The notes below the pieces were generated by a model, which saw only the letters and a program-made list of their open reading frames with translations, was not told where the DNA came from and did no database searches. Shown piece after piece: positions 6,286 to 16,100 of a stretch of 28,111 nt of DNA. The DNA is from a virus. Location: positions 1 through 28,111 of IMG/VR virus record IMGVR_UViG_3300009104_000097, one strand, 5' to 3'. Each line of letters starts with the position of its first letter. Within the stretch, counting starts at the first letter, position 1. The translations under genes and the position numbers were made by a program.

Positions 6286-6944
6286 TGAGAAGCCATAATG
6301 TAAATAGAAGTTTCTGGTTCATCTGGCAGTTCTTCAATAGCCTTGATGCGATCATTGATATGTGGGTGTGTTCTAAGGAGTGGATCGAAGGAATGCTCTG
6401 GAAGCGTTTCTTTCATCCAATAGAGAAGATCAAGAAAGTCTTTTTTACTATAGTTGGCTTTCCTTAGATATTGTATGGCAAGTAGGTCAGCTTCGGATTC
6501 GTGGCTTCTACTGAAAGCAGCGAGTCCCATTCTGCCGATAGGATTTGTAACTTGGGAAGAGTATGGTACATACAGTTCCCCTGTAATAATAAGAGCGTTG
6601 GCAATTATAGCCAACCCTAGATTTGAATAATAATGTCCTTGTTTTAAATGAGCAAGTTCATGTGCGGCAACAGCGGCACGTTTTGCTTTAGTTTTTAATT
6701 CATACAGCATATAGGCAGTTATGTTTATCTCATTACCAGTAGAAACCCAAGCATTCATAAAGTCGTCTTTGTATATAACACCAAGATATGGTTTATCGTT
6801 TGGGAAGTTTGGGATGGTTATGCTGTTGATAGCACTTTGCCAATCATCTTGACCGCAGTATTCTTGTTGATGGCAAAGGAATTTTGCAGGAGATGCACAG
6901 CTTATTATGAATAGGAACGTAACAGACAGGAATGTTTTTTTCAT
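6282..6944 (-). CDS. M48-family metalloprotease lipoprotein
   Basis: A 220-residue protein read against all neighbouring late genes. I choose the ATG at 6944 because AAAGG lies seven bases upstream and the signal peptide then begins MKKTFLSVTFLFIISC, with lipidated Cys16. Zinc-site motifs of peptidase family M48 are all visible: HELAH at residues 95-99, the third ligand in SHESEAD (Glu149), and a conserved-looking LRTHPHINDRI near the end. The NAWVSTGNEINITAYML stretch matches the strand before the catalytic helix. A hydrophobic helix near 110-122 follows the active site. It is therefore an envelope protease resembling the YcaL/LoiP/BepA group. In a phage it may act as a cargo gene affecting the host envelope, entry, lysis or superinfection; that role is not shown by sequence. 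Confidence 0.85.
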   Translation of the reverse strand: MKKTFLSVTFLFIISCASPAKFLCHQQEYCGQDDWQSAINSITIPNFPNDKPYLGVIYKDDFMNAWVSTGNEINITAYMLYELKTKAKRAAVAAHELAHLKQGHYYSNLGLAIIANALIITGELYVPYSSQVTNPIGRMGLAAFSRSHESEADLLAIQYLRKANYSKKDFLDLLYWMKETLPEHSFDPLLRTHPHINDRIKAIEELPDEPETSIYIMASH

Positions 6945-6974
6945 TTCATTACCTTTCATTAGGTTAACCATCTA

Positions 6975-7002
6975 ATGATACATGCATATAGTATAAAGTC
7001 AA
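6975..7002 (-). promoter_or_regulatory. Sigma70-like promoter for the M48 gene
   Basis: On the minus strand TTGACT (7002-6997) is followed after 16 bases by TATCAT (6980-6975), five of six matches to each of the -35 and -10 consensus sequences. Transcription would start near 6968, about 24 bases before the M48 start codon. It lies in the only real intergenic gap of the late region (6945-7014) and is the kind of independent promoter expected of a cargo (moron) gene. The + strand of the same gap has TATAAA at 6992-6997 but no matching -35 box. Confidence 0.5.
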
Positions 7003-7014
7003 GGATCAAAAAAT

Positions 7015-10000
7015 ATGTCAATTAGAAATTATGGTTCAACTAATTATTTGCCTCGTCTGCAGGATTTGGTAGACCCAGAACAGTTGCTAATACAAGAGTT
7101 AGGAAATACGCCTGGTGTAAATTTACAGCAACCAAATAATCCTTATGCACTCGAAAGAGGAAGCCCTCCTTCTACGGATGATAGTGGAACTACGTCACAA
7201 CCTAGTAGAAGTGGAACAGATGATATAAACGAGATACTTAGAAGCAGTCCTCAAGGTGCTGAATTTTTACTTGGTCTAGGTGGAAGTGGAAGGAATAATG
7301 CATATGCTCTAGCCGCTAATCGTGCCGATAGAAGGATAACTAGTAATAGACAACGTGTCCAAGACTTAGTCAAGCTTGATCCTACCAATCCTCTCGCCGC
7401 TTTAGTTACCCTTCTTGGTGCTAGGGAAGAGCATCTTATTAATGAAGACTTGGTTGGTATAAGAAATGCCTATGGGAAACAAGAGCGTTTAACACAAGGC
7501 AGAAAGAAATTTTTTGAAGACCTTAAAAAATCTGGGCATGAAAATATATTTAAAGAGCTGGTTAATAAGAGGTTTGGTGGGGATACAGATAAGGCATGGA
7601 TGTTTTTGAAAGACCACCCTGAAGTATTGGCAGAGGAGTTTAATAGGCCGAACCCAGCTAAGATAAAAGATTATACATCAGTATTAAGGACATATCAGGA
7701 AATTGCAAAAGATATGGATTTTATAGGTACTGGCTTGATGGGTAAAGAGGCAGAAGAACAATTAAAAACAGGGATGAAGATTATAAAGAAATGGTTGGAC
7801 AGGCAAAAAGCACTTCATGATGGTCAGCTACCAGCTTCGGAAGAAAAGAATTTACAAAAACATGTGAGGAAGTTAGAAGAGCTTCGTGAAACTGTTGATA
7901 AAGCAAAAGATGAGAAAATTAAAAGCGGAAATTTTACACCTGAAAAAGCCAATCAACTTAGGGCTAGGTTGCAAGAGCTAAAGAACCTAGCTGAAAACAA
8001 CAAGAAATATGGTGGAACTACTTCCAACGCTGTCATAAGGGAAATAACAAGCCTTCAAACTGCACTAGAGATATATGATTCTAAGATAAAAGAAAAAGAC
8101 GATTTAATGCCTAAGAAGGGCGACCCAAAACTTAAACAGATGGAGATGGAAGAGGAAGTTACAGATAGGTGGGGAAAAGTTTTAGGTAATTTCAATCATA
8201 AATCTTTAGGATGGCCAGACTCTAAGAAGATAGAAAAAATAAATAATTCTATTATGTATTGGGATAAGCACCAACCGAAGACTACCCTTAAAGATGGAGT
8301 TGAAACAACAGATCATACTCAAATTCCAGATTGGGCTTCCAGATTGTTAAGCGGTGATGATTCTAATGCTATTGAAGATATTAAGCAAGCTCTTATGTTT
8401 GAAATTCCAGCAGATGGGACAGACCAAGATTGGGCTACAAGAGAACCGACTACTACAGCGACTCCGTTTCAAGAGGAAGTCCAAGGTGTTTTAGATTCTG
8501 TAGGTTTAGGTGATAAAGATGAGAAGTATCCATATGGTAAAAAATCTTCCCCACCGCCATTGAGTGATGCGTATACAGGGGATACGTCTAACGTGGTAAC
8601 AGGGGGTGTTCAAACACAAGATTTCAGAGACAAACAATCTCAAACTGATTCTGGCTGGGGTGGTACGGATGAGACTGCTAATATTTTTAACGACCCTGAA
8701 TATGGGAGAACAAGTAAGTATGTATCCCCAAATGCCTCTGAAAATATTAACAATGCTACCATTGATCTTCAAGACGTGGAGAAAAAAGTTAATGAGGTAA
8801 CAACGTATGTAAAGAAAAGCAGTAAAGTTATTGGCGATAAAGCTCTTGAAGGCTCTGCATCTATTACAAAAGGTACTATAAAAGCTGTTAATAAAGCGAA
8901 AGAGGAATGGGATTTCATTAAAAGAAAAACCATTAAAAAGAAAAATGAACTTTACAAAAAGCTTGCTCAGTTAAATAAGGAATGGAAAGAAGCTAATAAG
9001 TTATTTGGAATAGAGTTAAGCCCGATTAATATTCCAAGAGGAGGATTGCTTGGTGAAAGTAGCAAGATGGCTGGTGAGGGTAGACCTCTTACTGAAGAAG
9101 AAGCAAACAGGTCAATGGAATTTGGATGGGATAGATATAAAGATAATGAATACACTAGAACAGTTAAATATCTAGCCCCAGATGCTAGCCCATTAACTCC
9201 ATCTGATAAGAAAAAACAATCTGTCTCAGATAAGTTAAACAAAAAATATAACGAAATAATTAAGGAAGTGGAAGAGTTTGTTGATGAAACCAAAAAAAGT
9301 ATTAGTGGCTTTCGCTTTTCCTCTAACAATATGATCGAAGAAGCTCCTAAAGAATCTCCCAAACAATATTCTGCGGCGGAAATAGAAGCTATGCAGAACA
9401 AGGAAAGGGAAGAACGCATGGGTGGTATGGGTGGCCCTGATAAGTCGGGTAGTCCTGGAATGTCAGCGTCTGATATGTTTGATGCTGAAGTAAAAGCAGA
9501 CATAGATAGGGGAAGGGAAGAAGACAATTCAAATTTTATAGCTAATCTTGATGAAGATACTAAGTTTATACTTCAAACAGAGAATGCTCCGATGGATGCA
9601 AGGGCAGTCGGTTATAGGTTAAAACCTAAAATGAAAGACGGAAAGAAAGTTACAAAGAATGGCAAAGTTGTTATGGAACATAGATTAAGAGATGGAGAAA
9701 AAATACCTATCTCTTATGGGTTGATGCAGTTAACCCCCAAGACAGCTTATGCTACAGACTATTGGAAGGAGCTGGTTAAAAAAGAAAAGCCTGCCAATGA
9801 AGAAGAAAAGATAGAGCTTCTGTTTAATCCTAAACATAGCGTTGCGATATCTAAAGAGTTTCGTAAGAAATTGGAAGATAAAATAAGGGGAGCAGTTGCT
9901 AAAAAGAATCTTGCTTGGACTGAAGAGGATATTAGGATGGCTGTTGTAACAGCATATAATTGGAATGGAGAGAATTTCGGGAGTGTTATAAGGCGAGCTG

Positions 10001-10128
10001 GGATGGATGACTTTAAATCAACCTTGAGTAAGTGGGATACAATCCATAAGAAGAATAAAGAGAACCAAGTTCCTGATGAAACATGGAGCCAAATCCGAAG
10101 ATATAAAACCTTAAGAGGTTGGAAATAA
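7015..10128 (+). CDS. Large virion protein with C-terminal lytic transglycosylase domain
   Basis: A 1037-residue protein. Residues 1-700 are mostly helical and charged with coiled-coil stretches (around 270-370) and a linker rich in Ser, Thr, Pro and Gly (about 480-560). Residues about 850-1037 are an SLT-type transglycosylase domain: candidate catalytic Glu856 in ILQTENAP, the motif YGLMQLTPKTA at 901-911, and AYNWN near 981. Between Glu856 and GLMQ lies an extra Lys/Gly-rich hairpin-like segment of about 25 residues. The domain would cleave peptidoglycan locally during genome delivery, like T7 gp16, though there the domain is N-terminal. A duplicated motif, EYGRTSKYVSPNAS and EYTRTVKYLAPDAS, occurs 150 residues apart. 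AAGG lies ten bases before the ATG. Confidence 0.75.
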   Translation: MSIRNYGSTNYLPRLQDLVDPEQLLIQELGNTPGVNLQQPNNPYALERGSPPSTDDSGTTSQPSRSGTDDINEILRSSPQGAEFLLGLGGSGRNNAYALAANRADRRITSNRQRVQDLVKLDPTNPLAALVTLLGAREEHLINEDLVGIRNAYGKQERLTQGRKKFFEDLKKSGHENIFKELVNKRFGGDTDKAWMFLKDHPEVLAEEFNRPNPAKIKDYTSVLRTYQEIAKDMDFIGTGLMGKEAEEQLKTGMKIIKKWLDRQKALHDGQLPASEEKNLQKHVRKLEELRETVDKAKDEKIKSGNFTPEKANQLRARLQELKNLAENNKKYGGTTSNAVIREITSLQTALEIYDSKIKEKDDLMPKKGDPKLKQMEMEEEVTDRWGKVLGNFNHKSLGWPDSKKIEKINNSIMYWDKHQPKTTLKDGVETTDHTQIPDWASRLLSGDDSNAIEDIKQALMFEIPADGTDQDWATREPTTTATPFQEEVQGVLDSVGLGDKDEKYPYGKKSSPPPLSDAYTGDTSNVVTGGVQTQDFRDKQSQTDSGWGGTDETANIFNDPEYGRTSKYVSPNASENINNATIDLQDVEKKVNEVTTYVKKSSKVIGDKALEGSASITKGTIKAVNKAKEEWDFIKRKTIKKKNELYKKLAQLNKEWKEANKLFGIELSPINIPRGGLLGESSKMAGEGRPLTEEEANRSMEFGWDRYKDNEYTRTVKYLAPDASPLTPSDKKKQSVSDKLNKKYNEIIKEVEEFVDETKKSISGFRFSSNNMIEEAPKESPKQYSAAEIEAMQNKEREERMGGMGGPDKSGSPGMSASDMFDAEVKADIDRGREEDNSNFIANLDEDTKFILQTENAPMDARAVGYRLKPKMKDGKKVTKNGKVVMEHRLRDGEKIPISYGLMQLTPKTAYATDYWKELVKKEKPANEEEKIELLFNPKHSVAISKEFRKKLEDKIRGAVAKKNLAWTEEDIRMAVVTAYNWNGENFGSVIRRAGMDDFKSTLSKWDTIHKKNKENQVPDETWSQIRRYKTLRGWK

Positions 10129-13100
10129 TGGTAGATAGTTTTAGTTCCATTGATACTGGCAGAGATACATCTTTAAGTTCTGGATTTCTTGATTTCACGG
10201 AAGAAGAAAAGAAACGTCTTGAACAATTTGGTTATGATGTGCAAGGAGTTAAGTCTGCTATTGATACTGGTCAGCTTACAAAAGATGATGTTATCCAAGT
10301 TTTAGATAATAAAGAATGGGGCTTGCAACAACAGGCAGAGCGTAAAGTTCAGCGTGAAGAAGCTGATATGCCTGAACCACAAAACAGGTATCTGCCTGCT
10401 TCAGTTGACTATCAAGATGTACCGCAACAGCAAAAAGGTTTTTCTTGGGATAATTTCTTATCTACAAATACTGGCCCGATAGATGCGGTTGTTGGTGCTA
10501 TGGGTGATACAGGAGAATTTTTTGGTACTGTCGCAGGTTTTGGTATAGAAGCATTAGGTAGGGCTACTAATAATCCAGAAATATATAAAGCAGGTAAGTG
10601 GTTAAAAGAACAATCTGTTGAAAAGTCTAAGTCTTTTAAAGATTGGGGGATGGATGAAGAAGCAAAGGCAGATGCTTTAGGGCCACGTTCTTTCTTTACC
10701 TATGATGATCCAAATGATTGGAAGCCAAGTGGCTTGGGCAACTTTAATCTTGGCACTATTACACAATTATTTGGTTCTGCTGTAGCTACTTCTGGTGGTC
10801 TTTTACTACCTGCCAAGATGATAGCAAAGAAATTAGTTAAGCAAGGAATGTCACCCAAGAGAGCAGGCATGTTGGGCATGGGATTAACGGCAGGTGGTGC
10901 TGAAGGTACTATGGCTGCTAGTGATGCATATGATAATGTCATTGAGTTTGCAAACCAAAATCCAGAAGGAATTAAAAATTCCCCTTTATACAATGATGTA
11001 AGGGCAAGAATAACTTCTCAATTTCCTGATGCAAGTGAGCAAGATTTATTTGATTTCATAGTAGATGAAGTTGCTGAGTCTGCGGCGTATACAGCAGGTA
11101 TCCCATCTGGTCTTGTTGTCGGGGTAACATCTGTTCCGATGGCAAAATTTTTAGATAAGGCTGGGTTTTGGGGAAGAGGTGGAAAGAAATTTGAGGGTGT
11201 TAGAAAACCTTGGGGGCAAGTTCTTTGGGGTGGGGCTTGGCGTGAGGGTGCAGAGGAAGCAACACAGGAAACTAATACCCAGCTATGGTCTAATTACTCA
11301 GAGTATATTTCTGGCAAATCACCAGACAGATTAAGTTTCAAAGGTGTTCCAGAAGCTGCGGTTAGTGGATTGGTTGGTGGTACTACTTCTGGCCCTGTTT
11401 TTAGTGGCTATACTAATGTAGGAAAAATGAGCCAAGAAGAAGTGGACAGCCGTAGGGTTGCTTCTCTTCAACAGCTAGGGCAACAAGAAGAAGAAGCCCA
11501 ATCTTTTATAGCTTCTGCTCAAAGGTGGGATGAGGGGAAACAGAAATTTATAGGGACATCCCCATTTACCACACAGGGTAATGAGGCGTACATAGGTGAC
11601 AGCTTAGAAGCTATTGGTCTTGAGTTTGAACAGGGAGATTCGTTTGAAACGATAGCTAAAAATAATGATGTTAGCTTAGAGTCTATTACAAATTTACAAA
11701 AAGCTATTGATCTTGCAAAAGAAGAAAAACAAAAGAAATTACCACAGGAGACTGATGATCCTTATGCTCAAGACGCAGATCAAAGGAAAGTTGCAAAGGA
11801 AAGAAAAAAGATTGTTGATGACGACCCTCCTGATGACCCAAGTATGGAAGGGTTTTCTGAAACTAAAAAGAAAATAATACGAAAATTCAAGAAGGCTTAT
11901 GGTGTAACCACATATGATGAGTTAAAGAATGAACTATCTGACCCAAATAAAAATACATGGTCATACATACAAGAAACATTTGGAAAGGATGCATCTTCCA
12001 AGCTTCAAGTAAACCTTTCAAAGAATAAAATAAAAGGATTCTCTAATAAGAATAAAGAGGGTGGTTCTTTGTTTGAGGCTATATTGGCAGCAAATGAGGA
12101 AGCAGAAGCAAAGCCTACAGTAGAAAAACCTAAAGCAGAGCCGAAGGCAAAGGTTGCTAAGACTGCCGAGCCTAAGCCTACTGCTGAAGCCCCAGCTAAT
12201 TTAGAAGTACAGCAAGCCGAAGAAGCTTTGGCAAAAGCTAGAAAAGAATTTGAAAGCTTTGGGAGGCAAGCCATTGCTGATAACAAGGTTAGTGCAGGTG
12301 TCGATGGTATTAATGTAGACCCCGATATAAAAGCAGATTGGGATAGGCTTGACAAAGCTGTTCTTGTGGCAGAAAAAAACTTAGAGGAAGCGAAGTTAAA
12401 AGTCAAGCCTGATATTGAACGCCCAGAAGAAGAGGTGTTGTCGGAAGCAGAAAAGAAAAAGATTCAAAAAGGTATTAATCTTAGAAATAAAACACATATT
12501 CCCAACGCACAGAAAAAAATTGCCGAACTAAAGTCGTCTTTAAAAAAATCAGAAAACTCTAAGGCAAGTAAAAAAAAGAAAGCTGAAGCAAAAGAAAGGA
12601 TAGATGGAGAAATTAAAAAGTATGATGACCGAATAAAGTCATACAAAAAGAAAAATAAAGACGAGCAGGCAAAGCTTGATGCTTCTAAACCTGTCACAGA
12701 AAAGAAGGCTGATAAGAAAGAACCCACCAAGGCAGATAAAAAACCTACCGAAGCCAAGGCTAAACCAGAGCCTAAACTAAAAGCAAAAACAGACAAAGAG
12801 AAAAAGGTTGGTGAGGCACTTTTAAATATTGTTGCTAATGTTACTAAAAGCGACATGATAAATGAGCGTATACATCAAAAGAACAATCCCAATAAAAGCT
12901 TGTTGATGGTGGTTAATCATCCATTTTTTGGGTTCGATAAGAAAGATGCGAAGAGGGAAGAGATTGTTAATTTTCTATATGCTAAAGCCGCTGAATATAG
13001 AAGGGCTAACCCAACAGCTATAGATAAAGCTAAAGAAGAATTTCATAAAAAAGTATTAGCGGCTTCCGCAAGTGAAACTGGACAGCTTAGTGCAAGAGAA

Positions 13101-16100
13101 TTGTATGCGACAGATGGGAAGTATGCTTTGGTTAGGGGCGAGAAGTATGATCTTCTTAAAGAAGCTTACCTGAATAGAATAATTGCAATAAGAGAAAAGT
13201 GGAATAAGCTCAAGAAGGGAGAAAAGAAAGATCAAGAAGATAATGACTTCATGACTAAGTGGCAGATGGCTCTGGAAACTATGTCTGGTCAGGCAGGTAT
13301 TGTTGAGACAAAATTAAGTGATGGAACATTTTCATATAAGCCAGTTTTTTATGGTTCTAAAGAACATATCAGAATTGAAAGGGCAGAGAAAAGCTACATA
13401 AGGAGCAAGCTGTCAAAACTCATAGGGCCGAACTGGGATACGATAAGACTTTTCCAGATTGCCTACCCTGACAAGGGCGATCCGAAAGAGGGGAGAAAAC
13501 CAGAGCCTCAATATGATGATGAGATTGTCGATCTTGCCAAGATGTTTATTAGTTATCATACCCCTAATCAAATGTTAATGGACAAGTTGTTTAAGAGTGT
13601 TTCGGATTTTGACTTGAGGCATCCCCAAAGCAACTTGCTTTATAATGTTGATGCTATCCCCACAAATTACATAGAGAATAAAGATGGCTCCGTTATCTTT
13701 GATGTGTTTGGTACAGAGAAAGGGTTGATTGATCCTTCCCCTCATCTATCCACAGAAGATATGGACATTATGTATACGAGGATTCTTAATAGAATAGATT
13801 TATTAAATCAAGGGAAGGAAGTCTTTCTTGATCCTAATGCAGATAAAATTGTGAACGAATTTATGGGTAAGGATCATAAGAAAGGACAGGGAAGTATTGT
13901 TTATAAGGGAGCTGGCAGTTCTGCATTATCCTTAAAAGATGCACAGGATATAAAGAGACTTCAGGATTATGCTAATTGGCTTCAAGCTGAATATGGAACA
14001 GACAAGCGTAAGCTAAAGCGTATTCCTTACCAGCAGTTTGCTTCCGATGAATACTATGTAAGAAATTTCAGAAGAGCAACTAAGTTTCTTGTTGGCGATC
14101 CTAGCAGGGGTGGCGGTTCAATCACCAAGGCTAAGAAAAGAATGAGGGAGTTTATCAATGACAAGATTAAAGAGCTAGAAGAATTTCGCAGTAAACAAGA
14201 TATAAAAGTCAAATCAAAAGAAATTACTAGGGACAAAGCTGACAAGGAAATTAGTATAAAAGATTCTAACTTGGCAAAAGAAATAGACAGCAAGTTGAAA
14301 GGTGAGATGCCTGCTATTCTTTCTGCTTACGAGAGATATTATAATGCATTAAGGAAAGATGGGTTTGATGTAAAGAATTTAAAGCCGAATCTCTTTGAAG
14401 ATTTTACTGAAGAAGAATTTAAGCTTGAGTCTGAAAAGGTCAAACAAGCTAGAACAAACATGACGAATCTTCTTAAAGAAATGTTTGATGAAGATAATTT
14501 TATTGGTGCTGTTGGCTTGTTCCATAGAACTGGCTATGCTGTTGATGATGAGCAAAGGGATATTATTGCACAATTACTAGAACAGCACGTTATGGGTGAA
14601 GGTAATGATGAGGTTTTAACTGCCGCAGATTACGCTGTTCTTAATGATGAGCTTGTTTCTTTTGGCTTGGAGTCTGATGCTGATTTAGTCGATGTAGAAA
14701 GAGCAAAACAGTTACAGTTTAGACCTGGTGATTATAGTCCGACAAGAGAAGACAGTATTGTTGGTGGATGGAGACAGAAGTTTGTTAAGAAAACAAAGCT
14801 TAAGGTTTTAATAGACAAAGAAGGTTTGCTTGACCCTGATACTGACATTGATGCAATCATAGAAAGCCAACCAGAAGAAGACTGGGAAATTTTAAGAGCT
14901 ATGGTTAAGGCTGGGCATCCTATATATAAATATAAAACAGTTAAGACACCCCTTGGTGTGAACGATAAGGGAAAAAGAATATTCAAAACTAATCGTGTAG
15001 CTGTTGAAGAGACAGACACCGAAGGGAATGTATTATATGAGATGAAACAATCTCGTGTGTTTATCCCAGAAACTAAAACTGTTATTAAACAGGTAGCAAA
15101 AATAGGAGATGACGGAAAGATTGTAGTTAGGGAAGTTCCGAGTGAAACAATTAGAAACAAAATGGTAACAGAAGTTGTTTATGAAAGTAAGGAGATGGAG
15201 GTACATACTGGAAGGGCTGACCCTAATGCTCCTCTTGCTTGGAAACAAGAATATAAGATTAGATATTTAGAAGGTAATGACAAAGGCAAACCTGCTGGTA
15301 CTGAAGAATTTGTTCGTGCGGAAGATTTTCCGAGAGATGTATATGTCAAAGATTTATATGTAGAGAAAGCTGACCAAAAGAAAGTTGAAGAAATAATTTA
15401 TGACAAGAGCTTGACGACACAGGAAAGATATTTGAAGTTGCAGAAATATTATGACAAAAGAAAAATTCTTTCTACCCAGATTTTAGATGTAAAGGAAACA
15501 AACAAAAGAGGGTATGCCGTATACAAGTGGATTAATAAAGGACAAAGAAAGAAGGAGCAGGTTCTTGATAAAGAAGAAACAAAGAGGCGTGGTTATGACG
15601 TGTACGAAGAGGTTGAATCTGGCATAGCTATTCCATTTAATATGTCAAGGCCAACATACGAGAAAGTTGTTGAGAAAGTTCCTACTAAAAATATCAGGAA
15701 TGAAGACGTTGTTGATTACAAGGGGCATAAGATGACAACGGATAAATGGATTTCAAGGGAGGCCATAGGTTCAGATGGGCAACCCATACCACAGATGGAA
15801 TTTGTTTATGAGCCTCAGAATGTTTATATGCATACAGAGAATCCATTGAGAATGTCAGATGAATTGCCACCAATGCAGAGAGCGTTAAGGATGACTCAGT
15901 ACAGTAGGGCTGTTCTAGATTCTCAAAATTCTGGGTGGCGTGTTGTCTTTAGCGAGATGGGTAGACCAACTACTATCAAAAGAATTACTGGTGTGCCGAA
16001 GCATATAATGAATGAGATGAAAGTTAAGGATGAAATGACTGAGGAAGAAGTTGACTTTTATAGTAGACGTGCCATCCAGAAAATGACAAATGAACAATCA

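Noticed and set aside
6270-6300. Terminator between the converging virion gene and the M48 gene
   Set aside because: Four-base overlap of the stops leaves no room and no hairpin with a T-run is visible.
8967-9527. 186-residue open frame on the minus strand
   Set aside because: Ser/Leu-rich composition typical of the reverse of Lys/Glu-rich coding sequence; lies wholly inside the transglycosylase protein gene and has no Shine-Dalgarno or neighbours on its strand.
12005-12856. Two minus-strand frames of 133 and 130 residues
   Set aside because: Mirror images of the Lys/Ala/Glu-rich spacer of the giant protein (Phe/Ser/Ala/Leu runs); no start signal and no recognisable motif.
14732-15248. Overlapping minus-strand frames of 142 and 71 residues
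   Set aside because: Inside the giant protein gene, two competing shadow frames, no signals.
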